In this document: positions 25,400 through 34,935 of the stretch, piece after piece
How positions within the stretch are numbered: the stretch's first letter is position 1
Layout: every line of letters begins with the position of its first letter
Assembly (NCBI GenBank): GCA_022447665.1
Contig: JAKVAQ010000020.1
Span: 52,505 to 116,504, forward strand
Direction: 5' to 3'
Source: Crocinitomicaceae bacterium
GTDB taxonomy: Bacteria > Bacteroidota > Bacteroidia > Flavobacteriales_D > Crocinitomicaceae
Length of the DNA: 64,000 bases
Notes under the pieces: generated by a model
Told to the model about the DNA's origin: nothing
The model's input: only the letters and a program-made list of their open reading frames with translations
The model's database searches: none
Position numbers and translations under genes: made by a program

Positions 25400-25906
25400 C
25401 TACTTCTTTTTTGGTGGATTCTTTTGCCACACCAAAACTTTAAGCGATTCAAATTCTTTGTCGAAAATAGGCTGAGCCATCTCAACGAACGCTTTGAAGT
25501 TTAGTTTGTTCTCATTTTTCTCGTCTGAAAAACGCATCTTTTCGTCATAAGTGCCATCTTCTTCGATCAAAAACAGACCACGAGGAATCATAATCGTAAA
25601 AGTTTTTAGGTCTTCATAATGTGATTTCACATAAGGAAGCCCCATACCTAAGCATGTTTGATAGTTGGCAATGATTTGACTTTTCTCTTCTTGTGCTGCG
25701 TTGGGAGCAATTTCAAGACCAAGGTTCCAGTCAATATTTGTTACGTTACCGTCAGCTGTACATGAGCCTAAACAAAAATCGCCGCATTTTTCGGCTGTTG
25801 GAACAGCTCCATGCTCTTTTAAGAGTTTGAATGAGACCTTTGCATTTAAAGCGCTTGTAAAAATTAGTGCTAAAAAAAGTAGTTGAAGCTTTGGGGTAGA
25901 TTTCAT
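25400..25906 (-). CDS. Secreted protein of unknown function with a cysteine cluster
   Basis: 168 residues from ATG 25906, preferred over ATG 25936 because it places MKSTPKLQLLFLALIFTSALNA as a clean signal peptide. Just after the signal is CGDFCLGSC (about 43-51), which could bind a metal or form disulfides. The rest is mixed, ending in a lysine-rich tail. I do not recognise the family. Its stop abuts that of the response regulator (convergent). A TTTGTTTAG sequence lies about 40 bases upstream of the start, probably by chance. Confidence 0.65.
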   Translation of the reverse strand: MKSTPKLQLLFLALIFTSALNAKVSFKLLKEHGAVPTAEKCGDFCLGSCTADGNVTNIDWNLGLEIAPNAAQEEKSQIIANYQTCLGMGLPYVKSHYEDLKTFTIMIPRGLFLIEEDGTYDEKMRFSDEKNENKLNFKAFVEMAQPIFDKEFESLKVLVWQKNPPKKK

Positions 25907-25972
25907 ATTGCTATGGTTGAAGTATTTATGCAACATGAAGTTAACGACTTTGTTTAGAAAATGCTAGAAAAA

Positions 25973-27859
25973 TTACTGCACGGGTAAAACAAATTTTGTA
26001 TCACCAAAAATCGTGTGCTGAGCAGAAGTAAAATCTTCATTATCTGCTTCATAGATATTCTCAACCCATTTTTGCGGATTTAACTCGAAAAGAGGGAACA
26101 TTGAGCTTTGTATTTGTATCACGAAGCGATGCCCAGCTTTGAAAGTATGACAAATATCCAGCAACGGAACTTTTACTTCGGTCTTTTCATTCGGAACAAA
26201 TTTCTTTGGAGTTTCAAAAGATTCTCTGAATCTACCTCGGATATAACCGATTCTAACTGTTTGCGCATATCCTCGAAAATCCACACCTTCCATATCATTT
26301 TCTTCTGGTGCACGATCTTCAGGATATTGATCAATTATCTTTACATACAAGTCAGCATCTTCTAAATTCGTAGCGAATTGAAGTATTGCTTCTATAGTAC
26401 CAATAACAGTTAAGTCACCGTTTAATGGTGCAGTTTTGAACGTAAGCACATCATCTCTCCCTTCAACAAAACGTTGGTCCTCTGTCATGTATCTTTTAGG
26501 AGCCATTTTGGAGAACCTATTACTATTCACAAAAGGAACCGGTGCAAAAGGAACCGATACATAATTCATCGCATTTTCAGGATCTGGTGCATCTGTTAAG
26601 TTTCCATTTGAACTCGCGTAATAGGTGATTGAACCATCTTCAAGAGTAGGAAATTTATCAAGCTCTAACCATTCTTTATTTCCCGTATCGAATAAGCGAA
26701 CTTTAAAATTAGGTTCTTCACCTCTTCCTTTTAGGTAATGTTCGAAATAGGCGTACTCAATTTCATCTTGAAACGTTTGAGAAATGTTTTCACCATAATA
26801 GATGTCTCCCATATAGTACAGACTATCAAGACGTTTGTTGTGCCCGTGTGTCCATGGACCAACGACAGTCTTTGCATTCGGATTTGTCTTAGAAATCATC
26901 TTAAATGAATTCAAAATACCGTATAAATTCTGCTCATCATTCCATCCACCAACAACCATCGTAGGGCATTCAACTCGGTCTAAATATTGAATCCAATCTC
27001 TTTTTTGATGGTGCTCATCATAATTAGGATGAGAAGAAATATTCTTCCAGAAAAAGTTATTTGAATCTATGATGTCATTAAAATTCTTTACCGCCATCCT
27101 TTCGAGAAAGAAGTCATAATAATGCGCGCCAGTATCATTGGTAGAAGTATAGCCCATGATTGAATCTTGAATTGTATACCATGAATCTTCTACATTCCCT
27201 TCTTTGGCGACACCAAAAGCATTGAGAATAGGAAAGTAGTTCATGGCACAAATTCCGTATCGGCTAAAGTCTTCAAAATAGAAGTTTGTTACCGGTGCCA
27301 TTGGCATAATAGCCTTAATAGTAGGGTGATTGGAAACACCAGCGACTAAAGTTGACCAACCGAGATAAGAATTCCCCCATACACCGGCTTTCTTGTTGTA
27401 ATTAGGCAGGCTATCTTCCATCCATTGAAAGGTATCGTATGAATCTGTTACTTCATCTGTAGTATTCTCATCTTCAAAAGAGTAGGGAGGCCTTACGTTT
27501 TCCCACTCTCCTTCACTCATATATCTTCCACGCATATCCTGGATTACAAAAATGTAGCCCGACTCGAGCATTTTTTGATTATGTGTGATTTTACCGGGAA
27601 TTGTATCGCCATATGGTCGGCAAGAATAAGGTGTTCTCCTAATCATTACAGGGTATGACTGAGTTGTGTCTTTAGGAGAGAATATGGCTGTGTACAACTT
27701 AACCCCATCCCGCATTTCAATGTACACTTCCTTTTTTTCGTAGTCTTCAATTGTAAAGTTATTGTCTACATACTTTATTTGCGCTTCCTGAATTTCACTT
27801 TCAGTACCACAAGAAAAAAGAAGAATAGTTAGAGAGAGGTAGGATAGGGCTTTAAACAT
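25973..27859 (-). CDS. CocE/NonD family hydrolase, lipoprotein
   Basis: 628 residues with a lipobox (TILLFSC, Cys near 17). The peptidase S15-type alpha/beta hydrolase domain (about 40-340) has the nucleophile serine in GVWGNSYLGW (about 165), a typical GxSYxG site, and WNDEQN and WTHGHNKR as likely acid and histidine regions. A C-terminal jelly-roll (X-Pro dipeptidyl-peptidase C-terminal type, about 400-620) follows. Relatives include cocaine esterase, glutaryl-7-ACA acylase and amino-ester hydrolases. The substrate here is unknown. It ends 5 bases before the tpx start codon on the same strand. Confidence 0.88.
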   Translation of the reverse strand: MFKALSYLSLTILLFSCGTESEIQEAQIKYVDNNFTIEDYEKKEVYIEMRDGVKLYTAIFSPKDTTQSYPVMIRRTPYSCRPYGDTIPGKITHNQKMLESGYIFVIQDMRGRYMSEGEWENVRPPYSFEDENTTDEVTDSYDTFQWMEDSLPNYNKKAGVWGNSYLGWSTLVAGVSNHPTIKAIMPMAPVTNFYFEDFSRYGICAMNYFPILNAFGVAKEGNVEDSWYTIQDSIMGYTSTNDTGAHYYDFFLERMAVKNFNDIIDSNNFFWKNISSHPNYDEHHQKRDWIQYLDRVECPTMVVGGWNDEQNLYGILNSFKMISKTNPNAKTVVGPWTHGHNKRLDSLYYMGDIYYGENISQTFQDEIEYAYFEHYLKGRGEEPNFKVRLFDTGNKEWLELDKFPTLEDGSITYYASSNGNLTDAPDPENAMNYVSVPFAPVPFVNSNRFSKMAPKRYMTEDQRFVEGRDDVLTFKTAPLNGDLTVIGTIEAILQFATNLEDADLYVKIIDQYPEDRAPEENDMEGVDFRGYAQTVRIGYIRGRFRESFETPKKFVPNEKTEVKVPLLDICHTFKAGHRFVIQIQSSMFPLFELNPQKWVENIYEADNEDFTSAQHTIFGDTKFVLPVQ

Positions 27860-27864
27860 GCTTT

Positions 27865-28365
27865 TTATTTTAGGGCATTCAATGTAGATTCGTAGTTTGG
27901 CTCATCAACGATTTCAGGAACCAATTCAGTGTGAACCACTTTCATCTCTTCATCAACAACTACAACTGATCTAGCATGTAATCCTTTCAAGGGACCATCT
28001 TCCAAATTAACTCCAAATGTATTTCCAAATTCACCCGATTCAAAATCAGATAATGTAATTACATTCTCAATTCCTTCGGACCCACAAAATCTTCCTTGCG
28101 CAAAAGGAAGGTCTCTTGAAATACATAATACCGTAGTGTTTTCTAAGTCAGCAGCCTTTTGATTAAAAGTTCTTACTGAAGCGGCACAAGTACCCGTATC
28201 AATACTTGGGAATATGTTCAGGATTAATCGTTGTCCTTTATATGATGATAAATCTACTCTCGAAAGGTCTTTACCAACGAGTGTTGCGTTCGGAAGTGTA
28301 GCACCTACTTCTGGTAGATTTCCGTTGGTGTGAAGTTCGTTTCCTTTAAGTGTAACTGTTGCCAT
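27865..28365 (-). CDS. tpx: Thiol peroxidase
   Basis: 166 residues, the standard Tpx length. It reduces hydroperoxides using two cysteines: the peroxidatic Cys in DTGTCAASVRTF (near 60) and the resolving Cys in GRFCGSEG (near 94). FPSIDTGTC is the family signature. It is presumably recycled by thioredoxin. Only 2 bases separate it from mtaB, so the mtaB-tpx-hydrolase run is likely one transcript. Confidence 0.95.
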   Translation of the reverse strand: MATVTLKGNELHTNGNLPEVGATLPNATLVGKDLSRVDLSSYKGQRLILNIFPSIDTGTCAASVRTFNQKAADLENTTVLCISRDLPFAQGRFCGSEGIENVITLSDFESGEFGNTFGVNLEDGPLKGLHARSVVVVDEEMKVVHTELVPEIVDEPNYESTLNALK

Positions 28366-28367
28366 AA

Positions 28368-29675
28368 TTATTTTTTTACAAGTTCTTTTATCTTCATAAA
28401 ACCATCTGCGACAATTTCCAAGTGTTCTACATCTACAAAAGTATTGACCAAATCCTCGTTGTAAGGATATTGAATTTTAATGTAGTTTTCTGTAAAACCA
28501 TGCATATAACCATCGTGGTTTTCTGCTTCTAACAATGCCGTACCGGTTTTGTTTAATTGGGATTGATAAAATGCACGTTTCTTCTTTGTGCTCAAAATTT
28601 GAAGCTGACGACTTCTTTCGCGACGAATATTAACAGGGACAACATTTTCCATTTTTTTAGCGGTCGTATTCGCTCTTTCTGAATAAGTGAATACATGTAA
28701 ATAAGAAACGTCCAGCTCTTTTATGAAATCAACCGTTTTCATGAATTCCTCTTCAGTTTCACCAGGGAAACCAACGATAACGTCAACACCAATACAGGCA
28801 TCGGGCATTAAGCTCTTTATTTTCGAAACCCTATTAGCGTAAAGTTCAGATAAATATTTTCTACGCATTACTTTTAACAAAACATCAGATCCGGATTGTA
28901 ATGGAATATGAAAGTGAGGTACAAATTTTTTGGATTGCGCAACGAATTCAATAATCTCGTCGCTTAGTAGGTTAGGTTCAATACTCGAAATTCTAAATCG
29001 TTCTATCCCTTCTACTTTATCAAGTTCTTGTACGAGTTGGTAGAAGTTTTCTTCTCCTCCTTGTCCAAAATCTCCAATGTTTACACCGGTTAAAACAACT
29101 TCTTGAATGTCTGTTTTTGCGATTTTCTCTGCCTCAGCTATTGTTTCAGCAATACTTACGTTTCTACTCTTACCTCTTGCTAAGGGTATTGTACAAAAAG
29201 TACAGAAGTAATCGCATCCATCTTGAATTTTAAGAAAAGAACGTGTTCGATCCCCTAAACTAAAGGAGGGAACAAAGTCTTTGGTTTCTTTAATACTTAT
29301 TGCTTTAACCCTAGCAATATCTTGCTTTTCTAAGTCGGCTAAGTGGTCTAGAATATTGAATTTTTCATTTGCTCCAAGTACCAAATCTACTCCTTCAATT
29401 TCAGAAATTTCTTGAGGCTTTAGCTGAGCGTAACACCCGATTATAGTGATAAAAGCATTCGGATTAATCTTTAGCGCTTTACGCACTAATTGTCGACACT
29501 TTTTATCCGCGTTTTCAGTGACAGAACATGTATTTATAATGTATATATCCGGATGTTCGTTAAACTCCACACGAGCAAAGCCAGCATCTACTAGATCTCT
29601 AGCGATGGTTGAAGTCTCCGAAAAATTCAGCTTACAACCGAGGGTATAAAATGCTACTTTTTTGTACTGATTCAC
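28368..29675 (-). CDS. mtaB: tRNA t6A37 methylthiotransferase MtaB
   Basis: 435 residues. A radical-SAM methylthiotransferase that converts t6A37 to ms2t6A37 in tRNAs reading ANN codons. The N-terminal UPF0004 domain has cluster cysteines in TLGCKLN, NTCSVTENADKKC and IGCYAQ. The radical-SAM site is CDYFCTFC (near 153-160), followed by PLARGKSRN. A C-terminal TRAM domain covers about 370-435. TLGCKLN rather than the MiaB or RimO variants supports MtaB. Confidence 0.93.
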   Translation of the reverse strand: MNQYKKVAFYTLGCKLNFSETSTIARDLVDAGFARVEFNEHPDIYIINTCSVTENADKKCRQLVRKALKINPNAFITIIGCYAQLKPQEISEIEGVDLVLGANEKFNILDHLADLEKQDIARVKAISIKETKDFVPSFSLGDRTRSFLKIQDGCDYFCTFCTIPLARGKSRNVSIAETIAEAEKIAKTDIQEVVLTGVNIGDFGQGGEENFYQLVQELDKVEGIERFRISSIEPNLLSDEIIEFVAQSKKFVPHFHIPLQSGSDVLLKVMRRKYLSELYANRVSKIKSLMPDACIGVDVIVGFPGETEEEFMKTVDFIKELDVSYLHVFTYSERANTTAKKMENVVPVNIRRERSRQLQILSTKKKRAFYQSQLNKTGTALLEAENHDGYMHGFTENYIKIQYPYNEDLVNTFVDVEHLEIVADGFMKIKELVKK

Positions 29676-29746
29676 GGCTGCAAAGATAAGGAATGTATCC
29701 TAGCACACATGGATGAAAATGAGCAATTTCTGCACCAATAGAAATA

Positions 29747-30337
29747 CTATTTTCGGTATTTATCATTCAAGCCTTTACCACTTTCTATTAACGGTAGTGC
29801 TTTTTCAGCACGCGCCATCCTTGTTTTTTCTTGCTTGGCTGAACCAATATGCTCCTTGTATTCATTTTGCTTAGACCTTGATAATTGTGTAAACATATCA
29901 GCCGCTTTAGCCGATGTGGATAAAATGCTTTCAAGTTCAACGGGCATATCAATCATTTTCTTCTCAGGCTTTAGCTCTTTCCCAGCTTTTTGATTTTCAA
30001 TAGCTTCTAAAACATATTCTTTTATCAGAGCTACATTCATATCCTTAGTAGACTTGAAACGCCACTGTCTCAGTGCTTTTGTAGCACCTTTTTGTGCGTT
30101 GATTAAAACGTTGGCTGAATCCTTTAGAAAGACACCGTTATGGAACTACAAACCTGCATAGTTTTTAAAAGCAGCAAGTCCAATTAAATTTTTACCGTTT
30201 ATTTTGTAGCAGGGAGCTCCCCACTTCACAGTCTCTTTAAGTTCCGTATCCAACAGTAAATCTCTTAGTAGCGTAAGTTCCTTTGCCCATTCTGGTTTTG
30301 CAGAAATATAGGCTACAACAGTTTCATGACTTTCCAT
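29747..30337 (-). pseudogene. DUF1801/YdeI-family gene interrupted by an in-frame stop
   Basis: One continuous frame of 196 codons apart from a TAG at 30148-30146. The first 63 codons encode the DUF1801 part (MESHETVVAYISAKPEWAKE..., WGAPCYKINGKNLIGLAAFK). After the stop the frame resumes as FHNGVFLKDSANVLINAQKG, then ALRQWRF and the YdeI/OmdA-type C-terminal half. Relatives have Trp at this place (GLWFHNG), so TGG to TAG is the simplest explanation. No other damage is seen, so the change is recent, a sequencing error, or the two halves are made separately (ATG 30040 could restart). Function unknown. Confidence 0.8.
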
Positions 30338-30339
30338 TA

Positions 30340-32430
30340 TTATTCAATTATTGGTCTACTAAATACATTGCCGGTATACCAGAGTTCTTTCATAAATATA
30401 GCGCCTTGAAGAAGTTTACCTCTGTTTTTTATGACCATAAAGTAAACTGAAATCTTATCATCGGTTAAAGTTTGATTCTTCTCCTTCGGTTTTATAATGA
30501 AATATAAATGTTCTTCTCCATTAATAAAGAGAGGTGAATTTGTTTTAAATACGTACCAGTTAGGGTCGGTTTCAACCTGAATCTTTTTTACACAATAACC
30601 ACTAATTGGAAGTTGTGTCCCGACATATTTATTCTCCTTTGAAGCAAATAGTCGTAGTTTAATTCCACTTAAATCATCTTGTATAATTATTCTCTTTTCT
30701 TCTTCATAACCCATACCAAATATACTTCTAGGGCTCTTAAATCCTGTGAATTTAAGTTGTGGTACAATCCCCCTCCATCTGCCTTTAATCAATTCAATTT
30801 GATAGATGAACACAGAGATTATTACTAGAAATACACCCATCTTCAATACTCCGTGTAAAGTGGCATAATTGGCGTTGACAGCGCCTCCGCGAAACGCAAT
30901 AATTACATATTGAAAAATAAGAACAGCTAGAATCAAAAATGAAATGGTATAAGATATGTACTGAGGATTAAACTTCTTTCTTGAATCGAATTTACTGTCA
31001 TTATTCAAAGAAATGTTGATTATAACAAAAAGGACAAACAAGCCTATGAAAAAAGGAATGTAAAATAGATTCCTGTATTCTAAGAAATAATTCGAAACTA
31101 AAAACACGTCATAGACACCATGCAATATGGCACCAAGACAAAAGCTCAACACGGGTAATATGAATCTCCAAGGTTTGTTTTGGTATTTAAATTTCATCAG
31201 GATAAAACCGTATGCAACAATACAGCCCGCAGCGATGTGCATGGAAGATGAAGTCATACTTCTACTTAATATATTTACATCACTTTCCAAGTACATCAAG
31301 TTTTCGATGAAAGCGAAACCTGTTGCCGAAACTCCAGCATAAATGATATAATCCATAGGATTCTTACCTTTTCTCAAAAGCAAAATGAAAGTGAGCCAGC
31401 CTAGAAGTTTTACGAATTCCTCAGATCCTCCTATTACATGTATGCAATATTTCAAATCATTAACAAAAAATCCATTAGTTCCCATTCCAAGTATGATTTG
31501 TGCCCAGTCATAGATTGGATGGCACAGAAAAGTAAAAACGGCCCCTGATAAGAATACAATCACAAAATCTCTTATTGGACGCTTAGAAAAAATATCAATT
31601 TTATAAAGGAAAAATATCCAGACAAAGGCTAAAACAGCCGAAGATAAGTACGCTAAAAAGGAGGTTTGAACCAAAGAGTTATGCAATAAATTACTGAAGT
31701 ATCGCCCAAAATATCCATAATAAAAGAAGTAGTCGTTTTTTGCCTGAAAAGATAAATGAGGCTGTGCATCTTCATTGAGCATTAAGTCATGAATTTTATA
31801 AGGATATTTGGTATGATACAGCCTGAATAGATGATTAAAAGAACGATTATGCCAAGGTGTTATTTTTATTTCTTTTTCAAAGAAATAGCAAGCTTCAGAG
31901 TATTTAGCTGCATTAAGATAGTATTGTCCTCTTACGTAGTTAATATATGGAGTAGAGTCTCCCAAGAAGGAAGTTTCTGAAATATCGTATTCAAAGTAGT
32001 GTATATAATATCTGGTGTATTGATTTAATACATCTTCTCGCCATTTCGTATCAAGTTTGAATGTTTGGTCGATTTTGGCTTTCTCAAATTTATCACCATA
32101 CTTCACAACATGGTCTATATAATCCAACTGAAGCGGTATGCTGTCATTGTGTTCTCGAGCTAACATTTTTAACCCCTCAAGTCTCAATCGCTCGTCGTAT
32201 TTTTTTGTTCCTACTTCTAATAATTCTTCTCCTTCATCTAAATATCTGAAAGGGTAAAAGAAATTCAGGAGCAGAATTGGAATAAACGTAATGGTTAGCG
32301 CTATAATCCAGTTTTTATGCCTAATGTAGAATGGCTTCTCTTTGTCTGAAGGACGAATGAAATCGTTTCGAAAAACGATGAAGATGACTAGAAACAATAT
32401 TACGGCTACTGGCCCGAAATAACTAAACAT
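30340..32430 (-). CDS. PrsW-family intramembrane protease with large extracytoplasmic regions
   Basis: 696 residues. Two helices near the N-terminus bracket a basic segment; a helical, TPR-like stretch follows (about 65-250). The PrsW core spans about 260-450, with the catalytic-motif residues in GGSEEFVKLLG (near 335), FAFIENLMY (near 375) and ILHGVYDVF (near 438). In Bacillus PrsW cleaves an anti-sigma factor. More helices and a beta-rich C-terminal domain (about 570-696) follow. The flanking domains make it about twice the usual size. Substrate unknown; no anti-sigma gene is adjacent. Confidence 0.82.
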   Translation of the reverse strand: MFSYFGPVAVILFLVIFIVFRNDFIRPSDKEKPFYIRHKNWIIALTITFIPILLLNFFYPFRYLDEGEELLEVGTKKYDERLRLEGLKMLAREHNDSIPLQLDYIDHVVKYGDKFEKAKIDQTFKLDTKWREDVLNQYTRYYIHYFEYDISETSFLGDSTPYINYVRGQYYLNAAKYSEACYFFEKEIKITPWHNRSFNHLFRLYHTKYPYKIHDLMLNEDAQPHLSFQAKNDYFFYYGYFGRYFSNLLHNSLVQTSFLAYLSSAVLAFVWIFFLYKIDIFSKRPIRDFVIVFLSGAVFTFLCHPIYDWAQIILGMGTNGFFVNDLKYCIHVIGGSEEFVKLLGWLTFILLLRKGKNPMDYIIYAGVSATGFAFIENLMYLESDVNILSRSMTSSSMHIAAGCIVAYGFILMKFKYQNKPWRFILPVLSFCLGAILHGVYDVFLVSNYFLEYRNLFYIPFFIGLFVLFVIINISLNNDSKFDSRKKFNPQYISYTISFLILAVLIFQYVIIAFRGGAVNANYATLHGVLKMGVFLVIISVFIYQIELIKGRWRGIVPQLKFTGFKSPRSIFGMGYEEEKRIIIQDDLSGIKLRLFASKENKYVGTQLPISGYCVKKIQVETDPNWYVFKTNSPLFINGEEHLYFIIKPKEKNQTLTDDKISVYFMVIKNRGKLLQGAIFMKELWYTGNVFSRPIIE

Positions 32431-32473
32431 GGGTATAATGCAAGATACAAAAGAATCGGTACTATTGTTTTAA

Positions 32474-32481
32474 TATCTTTG
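32474..32481 (+). promoter_or_regulatory. -7 promoter box of rlmD (TATCTTTG)
   Basis: Exact TAnnTTTG match 23 bases before the rlmD start, in the short gap between divergent genes. The -33 element is unclear. Confidence 0.5.
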
Positions 32482-32503
32482 CGAACTCAAATTAGATTTT
32501 TAA

Positions 32504-33928
32504 GTGAAAAGAGGAGAAGTTCTTGAATTAGATATTGAAAACTACGCTTTTGGCGGTAAAGGTATTGCACGTGTTGAGAAGGAAGGTGGGAAGTACCCAG
32601 TTTTTGTGAACAATGCAATTCCAGGTCAAAGAGTTAAAGCACAAATAAAAAAGAAGAGGACTAAGTTCGCCGAAGCTAACTTATTAGAGGTGTTAGAAAG
32701 ATCTGATTTGGAAAAAGTGCAAGATTTTCAGCCTGTATCAGGAGCTCCTTACATTACCTTACCGATTGAAGTTCAGCAGGATTTAAAGAAGGAAAGTACT
32801 TTGGCTCAATACAGAAGGATAGGGGAGATCAATGATATTGACGCCTTGTTTCATGAATATATAGCCTCTCCTTTAGACTATTTTTACCGAAATAAAATGG
32901 AGTACTCGTTTTCTTGTATTCGTCAGAATTTAAAAACTGGGGAAGAAGAAGATGATGCTTTTGCATTAGGTTCAAAGACAAGAGGTACTTGGTGGAAAGT
33001 AGAGGACTTAGACAAACCTAGCGGTTTGTTTGATGAAGAGATTGAAACAAAACTTCAAGAGCTACGAGTTTATTTAAAGAATACAGGATTAAAGGCTTGG
33101 CATCCGCCACGTAAACATGGCTTTTACAGACACTTGGTAATTAGAAAATCTTTTTCAGAGAATAGACTTCTAATTAACCTAGTAACATCATCAGAATCGT
33201 TAGATTCTTTTGATAGAGAGGGGTTTGTGAATAAGGTTGTTTCAATTTTTGGAGACCGTGTTGCAGGAATTCAGCATACCATTAATGATGATGTTGCGGA
33301 TCGTGCTAAAATCGAAAATGGTGAGAATAAACTATTATTCGGTGATCCGGTAATTACAGAGGAAATTCACGGTTTAAAGTTTGAAATCAGTATGGAAAGC
33401 TTCTTTCAAACGAACCCTAAATCCGCTGAGTTACTTTACCAGAGAGCTATAGATTACGCTAATCTCAATTATGATTTAGCGGGTAAAAACATAATGGATC
33501 TATTTTGTGGAACTGGAACAATCGGTCAAATCATGGCCAAAGGAATTCAGGGAGCAAAAATAGTTGGAGTTGATATTGTGCCAGAGGCCATAGAAGATGC
33601 AAAGAGAAATGCAGATCAAAACGGCCTGGAAAATCTTAAGTTTTTTGCGGCAGATGTTGGCAAGTTTTTACGCGAGTATCCGGAATATGCTGGGGATATT
33701 CATACCATAATGCTTGATCCACCTCGTGCTGGGATAGCTCCTAAAACTTTACGTAAAGTTATAGCGTTAGGAGCTGAGCAAATTGTGTATATTTCTTGTA
33801 ATCCAGCTACACAGGCGCGCGATGCTAAAGAATTGGCAGAAGGAGGTTATTCAATGAAAAAACTAAGTTTGGTTGATCAGTTTCCACATACTTCTCATAT
33901 CGAAGCTGTTGCTTTGTTCTCAAAGTAA
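32504..33928 (+). CDS. rlmD: 23S rRNA (uracil-C5)-methyltransferase, RlmD-like
   Basis: 474 residues starting at GTG. An N-terminal TRAM domain (about 1-62, with IENYAFGGKGIARV) is followed by a central domain and a SAM-dependent methyltransferase with DLFCGTGTIGQIMAKG (about 330-345), MLDPPRAGI and the catalytic cysteine in YISCNPATQARD (about 432-443). The family makes m5U in 23S rRNA or tRNA; Bacteroidota members are usually called RlmD. The 4Fe-4S cysteine cluster of E. coli RlmD is not evident, so the target (U1939 or U747) is uncertain. Confidence 0.88.
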   Translation: MKRGEVLELDIENYAFGGKGIARVEKEGGKYPVFVNNAIPGQRVKAQIKKKRTKFAEANLLEVLERSDLEKVQDFQPVSGAPYITLPIEVQQDLKKESTLAQYRRIGEINDIDALFHEYIASPLDYFYRNKMEYSFSCIRQNLKTGEEEDDAFALGSKTRGTWWKVEDLDKPSGLFDEEIETKLQELRVYLKNTGLKAWHPPRKHGFYRHLVIRKSFSENRLLINLVTSSESLDSFDREGFVNKVVSIFGDRVAGIQHTINDDVADRAKIENGENKLLFGDPVITEEIHGLKFEISMESFFQTNPKSAELLYQRAIDYANLNYDLAGKNIMDLFCGTGTIGQIMAKGIQGAKIVGVDIVPEAIEDAKRNADQNGLENLKFFAADVGKFLREYPEYAGDIHTIMLDPPRAGIAPKTLRKVIALGAEQIVYISCNPATQARDAKELAEGGYSMKKLSLVDQFPHTSHIEAVALFSK

Positions 33929-33929
33929 A

Positions 33930-34913
33930 TTAACCGTTAAATTCTAGCACCACTTGTTTTAGTGTTCTGTGCTCAAATCGATAGGTGATTTTTAGGAACC
34001 TCCCTTGGTGAATTATTTCTTTTGGATGAGAAGGCCCGTCGTAAACAGTATTTATTCTATCCATAATCTGATCTAAGGACATTCCAAGCGTTACTCCATT
34101 TGGAAGAAGCACATATGGACTTTTGATGGAAGCGTAGACAAGATGAGCACTTTCGTCATCACCATCAAACTGATATTGACTTCCATCTCTTCCATATAGT
34201 TCTGTAAAACGGTATTCTTCACCTCCCGCTGAAATTTCAATATTCACATCTTCTTTCAGCATATATTTTTTTGTGTTGAAAATCCATGATTTTACAGAAT
34301 CAACAGTGTACGCAGCGAAATACATTGAATCCAATGAAAAATCTTCAATTCGAACCCATGTGTCTTGTTTGTACGCCGAACTAGTGTCTCTGTAACCGTA
34401 GTATAAATCCTCGTCATCGTAAATGGGTAAACCTATCTCACTCACTAGCTGTTGCAATTGTTTTAACTGCTCATCAGCTTTCTCATAATTGTATTTTGAG
34501 TAGTCATCATTGTAATCAGGCAAATCTTTACTACTCCAGAATACTATTTTTTGACATTCAAAACAAATTGAGATTGACCCTACTGGATTTCCAAAAGCAT
34601 CGAAGTAAATAATTCCGTGGCGCGGAAGAAAGCACTTAGACATTCCGCTCCTTAGTTCATCAGCACCACGTGCAAAAATCTTGGTAATCTCTTTGTTTTG
34701 CTCCTTGTTCAGTGTAATACCATTGCCCAATTTAGAGAATGCATAAAGATTATCAGCATAAATCCTATGATCTGGACGTTTAGTTTCTTTAAAGTCTATA
34801 TTAAAGAGGTAAATACGGGAATGGTCGTATTCAAAATTTGGAAAAAGAAAACCTCCAGCAATTGAAACGTTTGTTAGTAAAATTAAGACGAATAGACCAA
34901 GTGTTTTCTTCAT
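33930..34913 (-). CDS. Secreted protein of unknown function
   Basis: 327 residues with a signal peptide (MKKTLGLFVLILLTNVSIA). A CFECQK motif near 118-123 follows GSISICF, and there is a 20-residue charged stretch around 135-155. It is otherwise mixed alpha/beta. I recognise no named family. It is the downstream partner of the large TraB/GumN gene, separated by 22 bases on the same strand, so the two are probably cotranscribed. Confidence 0.65.
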   Translation of the reverse strand: MKKTLGLFVLILLTNVSIAGGFLFPNFEYDHSRIYLFNIDFKETKRPDHRIYADNLYAFSKLGNGITLNKEQNKEITKIFARGADELRSGMSKCFLPRHGIIYFDAFGNPVGSISICFECQKIVFWSSKDLPDYNDDYSKYNYEKADEQLKQLQQLVSEIGLPIYDDEDLYYGYRDTSSAYKQDTWVRIEDFSLDSMYFAAYTVDSVKSWIFNTKKYMLKEDVNIEISAGGEEYRFTELYGRDGSQYQFDGDDESAHLVYASIKSPYVLLPNGVTLGMSLDQIMDRINTVYDGPSHPKEIIHQGRFLKITYRFEHRTLKQVVLEFNG

Positions 34914-34935
34914 AATCTAAAACCTATCAAAAACT

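Noticed and set aside
25945..25965. TTTGTTTAG upstream of the 25400-25906 gene as a further regulator site
   Set aside because: It is a single copy in an AT-rich gap and similar heptamers occur in coding regions (for example near 3798, 13822 and 28550).
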